Assembly (NCBI RefSeq): GCF_014195505.1
Contig: NZ_JACIBV010000001.1
Span: 682,001 to 746,000, forward strand
DNA: 64,000 bases
Direction: 5' to 3'
Source: Nonomuraea dietziae
GTDB taxonomy: Bacteria > Actinomycetota > Actinomycetes > Streptosporangiales > Streptosporangiaceae
The translations under genes and the position numbers were made by a program. This document shows positions 8,486-16,540 of this stretch, piece by piece; position 1 is the first letter of the stretch; each line of letters opens with the position of its first letter. The notes beneath the pieces were generated by a model. The model searched no databases. It was not told the DNA's origin and worked only from the letters and a program-made list of their open reading frames with translations.

Positions 8486-8511
8486 TGTAAGTGTTTAAGC
8501 ACTATCTTACA
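8486..8511. promoter_or_regulatory. Probable ArsR operator in divergent promoter region
   Basis: An AT-rich island holds TGTAAG (8486-8491) and CTTACA (8506-8511) as outer inverted arms, with AGTG...CACT nested inside, offset by 2 bp. It lies between the divergent ArsR and DUF1579-like genes and is the only low-GC patch there. Confidence 0.55.
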
Positions 8512-8532
8512 CAGCTAGGAGGAGCGTGCACC

Positions 8533-8967
8533 ATGAAGGATCGGCGACCTCTTGACGCGCTGGCCGGTCACTGGCGCTCGCGCGGGCAGACCGTGGCCAC
8601 CGCCTCCGAGCCCGCGATCCACGTCGCGGGGACGGACACCTACACGTGGCTGGCCGGCGGGCATTTCCTCATCCACCGCGTGGACGTGCGCATGGGGGAG
8701 GAGCGGGTCGAGGTCATCGAGATGATCGGGCCCTACGACGAGGCGAGCAGGACCTGCCCCATGCGCTCCTTCGACAGCCACGGCGGCTTCGTCACGATGC
8801 TGGCCAGGGTGGACGACGAGGGCGTGTGGACGTTCGAGGGCGAGACGGAGCGCGCGACGCTGACGATCGCCGAAGACGGTGGCGCCATGGCGGCCGTGTG
8901 GGAGCGCAGGGGCGATGACGCGACCTGGCGGCACTGGATGGACATGGCCTTCACCAGGGAGGGCTGA
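8533..8967 (+). CDS. DUF1579-like small protein, divergent from ArsR gene
   Basis: The protein has 144 residues; the ATG at 8533 follows an AGGAGG site. It has the beta-barrel pattern of DUF1579/nuclear-transport-factor-like proteins: LAGHWRSRG near the N-terminus, WLAGGHFLIHRVDVRMG, then alternating strands and DATWRHWMDMAFTR at the end. No catalytic residues are recognised. It probably belongs to the ArsR regulon; function is unknown. Confidence 0.75.
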   Translation: MKDRRPLDALAGHWRSRGQTVATASEPAIHVAGTDTYTWLAGGHFLIHRVDVRMGEERVEVIEMIGPYDEASRTCPMRSFDSHGGFVTMLARVDDEGVWTFEGETERATLTIAEDGGAMAAVWERRGDDATWRHWMDMAFTREG

Positions 8968-9188
8968 GGCTCCGCTCGTTCCTGCAGCGCCGCGGCAATG
9001 CCGTTGAGCAGGCGCTCCAGGCCGTACCCGTCGAGACAGCCGAGGACGAAGTCGTACACCCGGAGCGCGTGGCGCCCGAGGGTGGGACGCCTGGTGATCG
9101 ACGCCACCGGCTGCCCGCGCACGAGTGGCCGACCTCGGCTCGATACCATCGGCGCGATTTTTCCGGTCGCCTTGAGGAGTTGTCCGCG

Positions 9189-9650
9189 ATGACCCTGCCA
9201 GCCGCCCGCACCTTCGAACAGCGCAGGCTCGACACCCTGCATCGGCTGGAGCACGATGTCGACGCCTGGGTGGCCACGGCCGGCCCGGAGGGCGGCGAGC
9301 CGTACATGGTGCCGCTGTCGTTCCTGTGGGACGGCGACACGCTGCTGTTCGCCACGGCCGCCGACTCGGCGACCGCCCGCAACCTGGAGGCTTCGGGGAA
9401 GGCGCGACTCGGCCTCGGCCTCACCCGCGACGTGATCCTCATCGAGGGTACGGCCGAGCCGCTGCGGATGGGCGAGGTCCCCGCTGAGGTGGGCGACGCC
9501 TTCGCCGTCAAGACGGGCTTCGACCCCCGTGAACTGAGCAGCCCGTACCTGTACTTCCGCATCCGTCCTGAGCGGATCCAGGCGTGGCGGGAGGTCAACG
9601 AGCTCGAAGCCCGCGAGCTCATGAGGGACGGTCGCTGGCGCCTCCCCTGA
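9189..9650 (+). CDS. PPOX-class (pyridoxamine 5'-phosphate oxidase-like) flavin/F420-binding protein
   Basis: The protein has 153 residues. The ATG at 9189 is preceded by GAGGAG. The split-barrel pattern is clear: GGEPYMVPLSFLWDGDTLLFATA, RNLEASGKARLGLG, DVILIEGTAEPL, then YFRIRPERIQAW. Members bind FMN or F420 and reduce or oxidise small substrates in the cytoplasm. A second, different PPOX protein lies at 36864-37361. The substrate is unknown. Confidence 0.88.
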   Translation: MTLPAARTFEQRRLDTLHRLEHDVDAWVATAGPEGGEPYMVPLSFLWDGDTLLFATAADSATARNLEASGKARLGLGLTRDVILIEGTAEPLRMGEVPAEVGDAFAVKTGFDPRELSSPYLYFRIRPERIQAWREVNELEARELMRDGRWRLP

Positions 9651-9724
9651 GGGACGCCGGGGTTTGGCGCGCCTTCGCCGGGTAGCTGGGCGACTCACAT
9701 TCTCGACAACTGGGAGTCATCTAC

Positions 9725-10075
9725 ATGACTGAGCACTGGAGCTACCGCGAGGGTGTCGTCTCCGACCCGACCATGAGCATGGTCGGCTTCGACGTCGAAG
9801 CCACCGACGGCAAGATCGGCTCAGTGGACGAGGAGAACAACGCGGTCGGCGCCAGCTACCTCGTCGTCGACACCGGGTTCTGGATCTTCGGCAAGAAGGT
9901 CGTGATGCCCGCGAGCACCATCATTCGGATCGACCCGCAGGAGAAGAAGGTCTACCTCGCCCGCACCAAGGAGGAGATCAAGAACGCTCCGGAGTTCGAC
10001 GAGAACACCTACCAGGAGCCGACGTACCGCCAGCAGGTCGGCGACTACTACGGCCGCTTCCCGCACCGCCCGTAA
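9725..10075 (+). CDS. PRC-barrel domain protein
   Basis: The protein has 116 residues, rich in acidic residues and uniform in composition. The PRC-barrel reads DVEATDGKIGSVDE, then YLVVDTGFWIFGKKVVMPAS, with a charged tail (EKKVYLARTKEEIKNAPEF) ending in a Tyr/Gln-rich stretch. Such stand-alone proteins are abundant in actinomycetes and linked to stress, with no known reaction. It is followed at once by a strong palindromic terminator. Confidence 0.9.
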   Translation: MTEHWSYREGVVSDPTMSMVGFDVEATDGKIGSVDEENNAVGASYLVVDTGFWIFGKKVVMPASTIIRIDPQEKKVYLARTKEEIKNAPEFDENTYQEPTYRQQVGDYYGRFPHRP

Positions 10076-10099
10076 CTCGCACGGCGTCTGAGCGTCAAC

Positions 10100-10123
10100 G
10101 GCTCTCCCCGATCGGGGAGAGCC
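10100..10123 (+). terminator. Perfect 24-nt palindrome after the PRC-barrel gene
   Basis: GGCTCTCCCCGA and its exact complement form a 24-nt uninterrupted palindrome beginning 25 bp after the PRC stop codon. It is a strong candidate terminator even without a U-tract. Confidence 0.7.
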
Positions 10124-10141
10124 GGGGCGTGAGCGGCAACC

Positions 10142-10198
10142 GAACGGCCAGTGGCGTAAACGAGCCCGCGGACAGCGCGCTACCGCCACTGGCCGTTC
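10142..10198. repeat. 15-bp perfect inverted repeat, 27-nt loop
   Basis: GAACGGCCAGTGGCG (10142-10156) is exactly complementary to 10184-10198. It sits only 18 bp after the PRC terminator and before the decay zone. It could be a second terminator, the end of a lost element, or a structured RNA. Confidence 0.6.
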
Positions 10199-10481
10199 TG
10201 ATGCGGGTGGCCTGGTTCCTGGTCCGGCTGTGCCTGGTCGGGTAGCAGGTCGGCGCGGGCGGTCCGTACGGTGGCACGGATGGCGGCCATCTCGGTCTGG
10301 ACCTCCCATAGCTACGGCGAGCCGCCATCCCGGCCAGTCCTGAGGACGGCTCGGGCGATATGCGAAGAGTTAGCTCTCGGTCAGCACGTAGCTATCTCAG
10401 GTGGTGCATACCTTCCGGTAACTCCTCGTCCTCCGTGGTGATCGGGCCGCCGATAGCATCGGCCTGCGGAGGAGCTCCGGC
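10199..10481. other. Stretch without a recognisable gene
   Basis: Open frames here have no recognisable protein pattern and no ribosome site until the GGAGGAG at about 10468. It borders the Tn3-like remnant and is probably degraded sequence. Confidence 0.4.
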
Positions 10482-10558
10482 GTGCGTACCGACTGGGAAC
10501 TGGATGAACTGATCAGCGCGTGGATGCTGGTCGAGGGCGATGGGGACCTGGTCGGGGT
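10482..10558 (+). pseudogene. Short N-terminal remnant resembling a Tn3-family transposase
   Basis: After a GGAGGAG site, a GTG at 10482 starts a peptide reading VRTDWELDELISAWMLVEGD. This resembles the first 20-25 residues of Tn3-family transposases of the DUF4158 type (EWSPEDLIASWTLVEGDW pattern). The similarity then stops and the metallo-hydrolase gene begins. The call rests on this short match only. Confidence 0.4.
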
Positions 10559-11093
10559 TTCGCATGGATGGGGACCCGACAGATGGCCGCGACCGGCGAC
10601 CGCGGCCAGGACGAGGCCGCGCTGCGCGTGCAGGGCATGGCAGGATCGCGGCCATGTCCCTCACCGTTCCCCGCCTCCGGATCGGCTCGACCGAGATCAT
10701 CGCCCTCGCCGACGGCGAGGGCCCGTTCTTCTCCCCCCCGCGCCGAGGCCTTCCCCGAGGCCACGGCCGCTCAGTGGGCTGAGGCCGACCGCTACGACCC
10801 GGGCGCGGTCGACGCCGAGGGCCGCTGGTGGCTCCAGTTCCGCGCGTACGCCATCCGCGGCGACAAGGGCCTCACCGTCGTGGACGCCGGGATCGGTCCG
10901 GCGAACGGCCCGGCCGGCTCGTGGGCGCCCGTACCCGGTGCGCTACCCGAGTCGCTCGCCGCTGCGGGCATCGACCCGGCCGAGGTCGACACCGTGGTGC
11001 TCACGCATCTGCACACCGACCACGTCGGGTGGGCGGTCGTGACCGAGGCGGCCGTCCCATCAGCGGGCGGCGCGGTGGACGGCAACCCTTCGA

Positions 11094-12102
11094 CTAGATG
11101 AATGAGTCCAAGGCGTATGGTCACGTTCAGTGGTCGTAGGCGATCAGGGATCGTTTGATCGGCTGGCTGGTCTTGTCGTTGTGCCAGATCACGGTGGTCA
11201 GCGCGAGGATCCTGGACAGCACGCGGATGAGGACTCCGGCTGGGGTCCGGCCCCCGTGGCGTTCCAGGTCGAGCTGGCCCTTGAAGGTTTGGTTGATCGA
11301 TTCGATGGTCTGGCGTAGCGGTTTGAACAGCCGCGCTCCGGCCCGCTCGCTTTCGCCCTGGCGGGCCGGTCGCAGCAGGCGCAGATCACGCTCGGTCAGC
11401 GCGTGCTCGAAGTCCCGCCCGTAGTACTGCCGGTCGGCGATGATCGACTGGCCCGGATGGCCGGCCACCACCTCGGGAGCGGCATCGAGCATCCCGAGCA
11501 GGGTGTGGCGCTCATCGGCCTTGGCGCCGGTGAGGGCGAACATCACCGGCAGCCCGCCCAGGGTGCACAGCAGATGTAACCGCAGCCCCCAGAAATAGCG
11601 GGAGTGACTGGCGCAGTAGCCGTACTCGGCCCACCCGGCCAGGTCACTGCGCCGAGCGGTATCGCGGGAGCGGCCGCACTCCACCGGGGTGGAGTCGACG
11701 ACCCACACATCGTCGCTCCACAGCGTGGTGTCGGCGGCCAACATCCTGATGATGTGCAGGACCAGCCCCGATGCCTTCCGTAGCCGTTTGCCGTACCCCG
11801 ACTGTCCGGGCAGGTAAGGGAACATCCCGCCCAGTTCGGCGTGGGCATAGCGCAGCCAGCGTCGTTCGGAGACGAAGCCCAGCAACGCTGACATGACCGC
11901 CAAGGTCACCAGTTCGGCGTCGCTGAGCGTGGGCCCGATACCTGTCTTCGGCCGCCACGGGGCCAGGCCTGGTGAGGCCTTCAGTAGATCATCGACCTTC
12001 ACATACAGTGCGGTTGCGAGGGTGTCCAACTTGGTCGTCACAAACTGAGGGTGGGCGCCCTCGCCCTATCTCCGCAGCTACGCCTTGGACTCATTCATCT
12101 AG
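11094..12102. mobile_element. IS982-family insertion sequence, intact
   Basis: One transposase gene is enclosed by perfect 20-bp terminal inverted repeats at 11098-11117 and 12079-12098 (left end begins ATGAATGAGTCCAAGG). Both ends are flanked by CTAG (11094-11097 and 12099-12102), read here as a 4-bp target duplication. Because CTAG is palindromic it could instead belong to a 24-bp repeat. The element is about 1.0 kb, normal for IS982, and interrupts the metallo-hydrolase gene. Confidence 0.85.
11127..12041 (-). CDS. IS982-family transposase
   Basis: The protein has 304 residues and appears complete from the GTG at 12041. It has the DDE layout of the family: Asp116 in VVDSTPVECGRS, a second Asp in IIADRQYYGRDFE, and the Glu in GQLDLERHGGRT, ending in the characteristic KRSLIAYDH. 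The intact catalytic residues and terminal repeats suggest a recent, possibly still active insertion. Confidence 0.92.
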   Translation of the reverse strand: MTTKLDTLATALYVKVDDLLKASPGLAPWRPKTGIGPTLSDAELVTLAVMSALLGFVSERRWLRYAHAELGGMFPYLPGQSGYGKRLRKASGLVLHIIRMLAADTTLWSDDVWVVDSTPVECGRSRDTARRSDLAGWAEYGYCASHSRYFWGLRLHLLCTLGGLPVMFALTGAKADERHTLLGMLDAAPEVVAGHPGQSIIADRQYYGRDFEHALTERDLRLLRPARQGESERAGARLFKPLRQTIESINQTFKGQLDLERHGGRTPAGVLIRVLSRILALTTVIWHNDKTSQPIKRSLIAYDH

Positions 12103-12545
12103 CGGCGCGGTGGGCGGCGCCCGTGCGCCCGGCAGCGCGACCAGCGACCGCCGCCCCTACTTCCCGAACGCCGAATACCTGCTCCAGCGGGCCGAGTTCG
12201 ACGCCCTCGACGCGCTCAACCCGCAGCTTCGCGAGACCCTCACCGACCCGCTCGCGGCGGCCGGTCGGCTCCGGCTGCTCGACGGGGACACGCCGCTGCG
12301 CGCCGGGCGGGCGGTCGCCACGCCCGGTCACACGCCCGGTCACCAGAGCGTGCTGGTCACCGACGGGCGCGAGCTGGCGCTCGTCACCGGCGACCTCCTG
12401 GTGCACGCGCTGCAGTTGCTCCACCCCGAGCTCGCCTACTCGCACGAGATCGACCCTGAGGCGGCCAGGCACTCAAGGGAGCGCATGCTCGGCCGCGAAA
12501 CCGCCACCACGCTGCACCTGGCGACGCCGCACCTTACGGAGCCGT

Positions 12546-12923
12546 TCATCTCGGCGTGATGCGCGCAAGCACCTGTTGGCTGAGCACGACGTCGTGCGGC
12601 AGCCGCCTGAGCGCGGCCGCGTCGACAATGACTCCCTGCTGCTGGGCGATCTGCTGGAGCGAGGCCCAATGGTCTGCTTCCATGTCTTCCTGGGAACGGC
12701 CGCTGAACGGCTCATCGGGCCCGACCACCGCCCGCGTCGTCTCTTGTATGTCTGCCACCGACGTCGCGGCCCAGCCTTGCGACGAGCCCCAACCTCGGTC
12801 ATTCAGCAGCAGCACCCGAGTTCCGTCGACAAGCTCTGCCTCGTGACGCGCCGACACCGAGATGGTGTCAGCCGCCTGATCATCGACGTCGACGAACGTC
12901 ACTAGACGTGTGAGAGCAGTCAT
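12546..12923 (-). CDS. Hypothetical protein, 125 residues
   Basis: The ATG at 12923 is preceded by GATGAGG; another ATG at 12932 is possible. The soluble product begins MTALTRLVTFVDVDDQAAD, has a strand-rich first half (HEAELVDGTRVLLLNDRGWG) and an acidic, helical second half (EDMEADHWASLQQIAQQQG). No motif is recognised. The 3' end overlaps the end of the broken metallo-hydrolase gene by 14 bp, convergently. Composition is like ordinary genes here, so it is probably real and functional. Confidence 0.65.
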   Translation of the reverse strand: MTALTRLVTFVDVDDQAADTISVSARHEAELVDGTRVLLLNDRGWGSSQGWAATSVADIQETTRAVVGPDEPFSGRSQEDMEADHWASLQQIAQQQGVIVDAAALRRLPHDVVLSQQVLARITPR

Positions 12924-13056
12924 ACACCTCATCCTCGTTGAAAGTATCTACGAGTGCAGCGGCGGCGGCCCGCGCCTGCCCGCCAGAAGACAGCGAAGCC
13001 GAAGTGCCACTGCAGCTCATCATGGGCAAGACCGGCACAGGAACCCCCACACCGCC

Positions 13057-13430
13057 ATGCGCTACGTCAAACCCGGCGCCTCGACGGCATCGTGTTGCCC
13101 GGTGTGCGGCGCGGGGATCGGCCAGGCGCAGGCCGCCCGGCCCGCTACTGCGGAACCCCTTGCCGGCAGGCCGCGCACCGGGCCCGCCGCCGCGGTGCCG
13201 AGGCCGCCCGTCATGCCGCGCGGCTGCGAGCGCCTGGCCGACGACGCGGCGATCGCCGCCGCAGGCCTCGGCCAGGCCCTCGAGGCCGGACCGCCGAACG
13301 GGCGGGAGAGCGACCTGCCGAACTGACAGGCCAGCTGACCAAGCTGGTCGGCTCCATCAGCGCCCACGTCCGCGACCTGCCACGCCGCCACGCACCAAGT
13401 ACAGCCCCACCGGCTCGAAGCTCGGTTCTT
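13057..13430 (+). pseudogene. Frameshifted zinc-ribbon protein remnant
   Basis: Three pieces in alternating frames join into one protein: MRYVKPGA...CCPVCGAGIGQAQA, then RPARYCGTPCRQAAHRARRR, then ERLADDAAIAAAGLGQALEA, and TGQLTKLVGSISAHVRDL. The CxxC...YCGxxCRQAAHRARRR pattern is that of actinobacterial zinc-ribbon, putative DNA-binding proteins. At least two frame changes make it a pseudogene or an error-rich stretch. Confidence 0.55.
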
Positions 13431-13531
13431 GCTGGTCGCCCTGGTAACTCAAAGTAACGTTGCACATACTCTCAGTGGTAGGCTAGAGGCGGTCCGGTTC
13501 TCCATGGCCCTGACGAAAGGACCACAACCTC

Positions 13532-13672
13532 ATGAAAAAGCTGCTTTACATGGCCGCCGTAGCGATCACCCTGGCGATGGCGAGCGCAACCCCGGCCGCA
13601 GCGATCGACCTTCCGATCAATAACGTCCTCGACAACCTCGGCATCCTCGACAACCTCAACGTTGGTCGATAG
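13532..13672 (+). CDS. Small secreted peptide with LDNL repeat
   Basis: A 46-residue open frame, too short for most gene callers. An AAAGGA ribosome site precedes the ATG at 13532 by about 10 nt. The N-terminus is a textbook signal peptide: KK, hydrophobic core LLYMAAVAITLAMA, and a SATPAAA cleavage region. The predicted mature peptide of about 20 residues is made of two similar blocks, NNVLDNLG and GILDNLNVGR. It has no cysteine, so it is neither a lantibiotic nor a disulfide peptide. Function is unknown; a secreted, cell-wall or signalling peptide is possible. Confidence 0.7.
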   Translation: MKKLLYMAAVAITLAMASATPAAAIDLPINNVLDNLGILDNLNVGR

Positions 13673-13712
13673 GTGGCTGATGTGCGGGACGGGTAGGACG
13701 CGGCCTGCTTCC

Positions 13713-13727
13713 CCCGCCGGTGGCGGG
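13713..13727 (+). terminator. Short hairpin after the small peptide gene
   Basis: CCCGCC-GGT-GGCGGG, a 6-bp stem with a 3-nt loop, 41 bp past the peptide stop codon. Confidence 0.4.
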
Positions 13728-13787
13728 CTGCGCGATGGCCGTGCCGTACGGTTCGACTGGCCTGGCCATCGGGCGGAGCGGATGGTG

Positions 13788-13820
13788 GCTTCCGCCTGAG
13801 GAGATCACACAGGCGGAAGC
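13788..13820 (-). terminator. 10-bp hairpin downstream of the DUF899 gene
   Basis: GCTTCCGCCT (13788-13797) pairs exactly with AGGCGGAAGC (13811-13820), loop 13 nt. It begins 36 bp beyond the DUF899 stop on the minus strand. Confidence 0.6.
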
Positions 13821-13855
13821 ACTACCGGGAGCTGCGCCGGGCCGTTGTAGAGAGG

Positions 13856-14539
13856 TCAGTAGTCGAGGCTCGCGTCCCAGTCGCCGCGGCCCTGCGGGGT
13901 CAGGTCGAGGAGGTGCCAGACGGGGGCCAGGAGGTCGATGCCGCGCTGATCGATGTCGTCGGCCATGCGTGGGTGGGTGGAGTAGAAATGGCGGCACGTG
14001 CCGTCGCCGTCGCGGGTGAAGACGGAGATGGTGGAGTCCTGTTCGCCGTCCTTGTCCTCGCTGCCCAGGTCGTACTTGAACGTGCTGTCGCCGCAGCTCA
14101 GGAGCCGTAGCCGGTGCCAGCCGCGGTTGCGGGCGTGCTGCCGCAGGGCGGGCGGGTCGGCGGCCGCGGCGATGGCGAAGTCGGCGTTGCGGACGATGTG
14201 GTGGGCGATGCCATTGAAGCCGTCGATCCACAGCGTGCACATCGGACAGGGGTCGGTCTGTAGCTTGCCGTACATGAAGTGGTAGACGATCAGCGGGCGG
14301 TCAGGGGCGGAGAACAGCCCGCTCAGGGTGACCTCGCGGACCGGTGTGTCGCCGGCGTCGAGGTCGACGGGGCCCTCGATGAAGGTGTAGTCGTCGACGG
14401 GCGGCCCCTGCGGGAGCGCCCGTCGCTGGGCCGCGACCTTCTCGCGGTGGCGCATGAGGTCGATCTCGGCCAGGCGCAGCTCTTCGCGGGCGGCGAGGTA
14501 GTCCGCTGATTCCCCGGCCAATCTGGTGTGTCGCAACAT
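13856..14539 (-). CDS. DUF899-family thioredoxin-like protein
   Basis: The protein has 227 residues; the ATG at 14539 follows AGGAGG. It has the DUF899 pattern: LAAREELRLAEIDLMRHREKVAAQRR, then a thioredoxin-like core with PCPMCTLWIDGFNG (CxxC), and VFTRDGDGTCRHFYSTH followed by LLDLTPQGRGDW near the C-terminus. The family is thought to be a redox protein of the thioredoxin superfamily with no assigned substrate. It stands alone with its own terminator, beside mobile-element relics. Confidence 0.9.
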   Translation of the reverse strand: MLRHTRLAGESADYLAAREELRLAEIDLMRHREKVAAQRRALPQGPPVDDYTFIEGPVDLDAGDTPVREVTLSGLFSAPDRPLIVYHFMYGKLQTDPCPMCTLWIDGFNGIAHHIVRNADFAIAAAADPPALRQHARNRGWHRLRLLSCGDSTFKYDLGSEDKDGEQDSTISVFTRDGDGTCRHFYSTHPRMADDIDQRGIDLLAPVWHLLDLTPQGRGDWDASLDY

Positions 14540-14800
14540 CGCGTCCTCCTGAGATGGCCATCCCCGGTGCCAGGTCCGGATCCCGAGCTCCCAGTCCCCG
14601 CGTCCCCCGAACCGGTCCTTTGAGTTTACGGCGGCCCCAAGATTCGCCGATGGTTGAGCTGAAGTCCACGTGGTGTGCTGATCCGGGAGCTGCATGTTCC
14701 CCTCGGTCGGTCCTCCGCAGCCGTCTGGGATACCGATCTCCTCGGGGTCCCGGAGTACGCCGAAAATCGGGCGGATATGGCTGACCAGCAAAGATCGGGT

Positions 14801-15330
14801 TCAGGTGCTGTCGCGGTTGCTGGTCATGCGGGCGGTGAGTTCGTCGGCGTTGGGTGTCCAGGTCCCTCGCTGGGCGTCGAGCCCGTCGAGGCTACGATGG
14901 GTGCCTTCTTTGCTGGGTGTGAGGTAGCGCTGGAGGGTGCGGCGGTCTTCGCGGCCGGAGAGGTTCATCAGGTCGGCTTCGGTGGCGCCGTCCTCGCCGG
15001 CGTGGGTGAGTCGGGAATGGCGCGGGTCGTGCAGATTCCAGCCGTCGGTCGGGGCGCCGAGGTGGCGTTCGGCGGTGCGGTAGGTCATGCGTCGGCGGCG
15101 GCTGTCCGGGTCGACGTCACGTACGGGCGCGGCGCCGTCGTCAGGGGCGATGCGCGCGGACAGGACGATCGGCCCGCGGGTGCGGCGGCCGAGGAGCTGG
15201 CCGAGCATCCGGGCGGTGCGGATGTCGTAGAGCACCTCGACATCGAGGGTGTGCCCGACCCGGAGCACGTCCCCTGGATCGACCCCGACCCATCCGGCCT
15301 GGCGAGCGGCCCTGGTGTCAGCGGCTTCAC
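14801..15330 (-). pseudogene. C-terminal remnant of a tyrosine recombinase (integrase)
   Basis: The frame reads RVGHTLDVEVLYDIRTARML, then WNLHDPRHSRLTHAGEDGA and RRTLQRYLTPSKEG. HDPRHSRLTHAGE matches the HxxR catalytic box of phage/ICE integrases, and LQRYLTPS stands where the catalytic Tyr region ends. The N-terminal arm-binding and core-binding domains are missing. It is probably left over from an integrated element now lost. Confidence 0.7.
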
Positions 15331-15393
15331 CGATCAGAAATCCTCCGCCACGTCGTCAGTTCTGTCAGCCCTCTCGCACCGGTGAAAGGATTG

Positions 15394-16043
15394 ATGACCA
15401 TGACCGACGGACGTGGTCCCCGAGCTCAAGGTGTTTTACTTCGGCACGCCGGTGGTGCTGATCAGCTCGCGTAACGAGGACGGCACCGCGAACCTCGCGC
15501 CGATGTCCCCGCGTGGTGGCTGGCCCGTCCTGCATGCTCGGTCTCGGCAACAGTGGCCAGACGACCGCCAACCTGCTGCGCGAGGGCGAGTGCGTGCTCA
15601 ACCTGCCCTCATCGGCAATGGTCGACGCCGTTGACCGGCTCGCGCTCACCACCGGGAAATCCGCTGTGCCGGACCGTAATGCGGCGCAGGGCTACCGATA
15701 CGAGCCGGACAAGTTCTCGGCCGCGCAGCTGACTGAGCAGGCATCGGAGCTGGTCCGGGCGCCTCGGGTCGCGGAATGCCCGGTCCAGTTGGAGTGCAGG
15801 GTCGTCTCGTCGTACCCCTTCGGCAGTCCTACTCCTCATGCCACTGCCTTCCAGGTCGAGATCCTCCGCGCCCACATCGAGGAAGACCTGGTCATCCCGG
15901 GGACGCACTATGTCGACCCGCTCGGATGGGACCCGCTCATCATGAAGTTCTGCGAGTTCTTCGGCGGTGGACACAACGTGCATCCGTCGAAACTCGCCGA
16001 GGGCTGGAAGATGCCGTATCAGCTCCGGCCAGCGCTCGTCTGA
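15394..16043 (+). pseudogene. Flavin reductase-like (FMN-binding split barrel) gene with several frameshifts
   Basis: A good ribosome site (GAAAGGA) precedes the ATG at 15394, but the protein continues in three frames. VPELKVFYFGTPVVLISSRN is in one frame, AWWLAR in the next, and CMLGLGNSGQTTANLLREGE onward to 16043 in a third. At least two single-base losses (near 15507-15510 and 15529-15532) and one change near 15410 are needed to join them. The 3' half (170 codons) is clean. It is either a young pseudogene or a sequencing-error cluster. The intact form would reduce flavin or use FMN. Confidence 0.75.
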
Positions 16044-16148
16044 GCTGGTATCGCGTGCTGGCAACCAGCCTGTGTTTCGTGGTCGTTCGTACGGAAGATG
16101 GCGGTATGTGTGGCGGGGATGGGCTGTTCGACGTCGAGCCCACGACGA

Positions 16149-16526
16149 TTATGAGGTGTGGAACGCGGCCCTGGCTTGTTCGATGTCGTTGATGTGCGCC
16201 TCGGTCCATTGCCGGAGGGCGGTGATGGGCTCGGCGAGGCTGCGGCCGAGCTCGGTCAGCTCGTAGTCGACTCGGGGCGGGATGGTGGAGTGCATGGTCC
16301 GGGTGATGAATCCGTCCGCCTCGAGCGCGCGTAGCGTCTGGGTGAGCATCTTCTGTGAGACGCCCTCGATGCGGCGGCTCAGATCGGTGTACCGCATGGT
16401 GCCGCTGAGCAGCGCGTCCACGACCAGGATCGTCCACTTGCCGGCGATGTGGTCGAGGACTTGGCGGGTGGGGCACTTGGCGGAGTAGACGTCAGCCGGG
16501 AGTCCGGACGACTCAACAATGGCCAT
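16149..16526 (-). CDS. HxlR-family transcriptional regulator
   Basis: The protein has 125 residues from the ATG at 16526; an in-frame GTG at 16544 is an alternative but falls in the operator. The HxlR pattern includes CPTRQVLDHIAGKWTILVV, RRIEGVSQKMLTQTLRAL and PPRVDYELTELGRSL. The single Cys before the HTH is the position used for thiol or quinone sensing in HypR/QorR-like members. It is divergent from a nitroreductase gene, suggesting control by electrophiles or quinones. Confidence 0.92.
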   Translation of the reverse strand: MAIVESSGLPADVYSAKCPTRQVLDHIAGKWTILVVDALLSGTMRYTDLSRRIEGVSQKMLTQTLRALEADGFITRTMHSTIPPRVDYELTELGRSLAEPITALRQWTEAHINDIEQARAAFHTS

Positions 16527-16540
16527 GAAGGGAGAGTAGC

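Larger units (their letters stand above)
10654..12559 (+). pseudogene. Metallo-beta-lactamase-fold hydrolase gene broken by a frameshift and an IS insertion
   Basis: The ATG at 10654 opens MSLTVPRLRIGSTEIIALAD. At the C7 run 10733-10739 one extra C shifts the frame; the correct continuation is PRAEAFPEATAAQWAEAD. The zinc motif THLHTDHVGW follows, and an IS982-type element then interrupts the gene at about 11097. The rest resumes after 12102 (RRPYFPNAEYLLQRAEFDAL, ATPGHTPGHQSVLVTDG) and ends at 12559. Removing the element with one CTAG copy restores the frame exactly. The family hydrolyses lactones or esters. The gene is dead as written. Confidence 0.85.
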
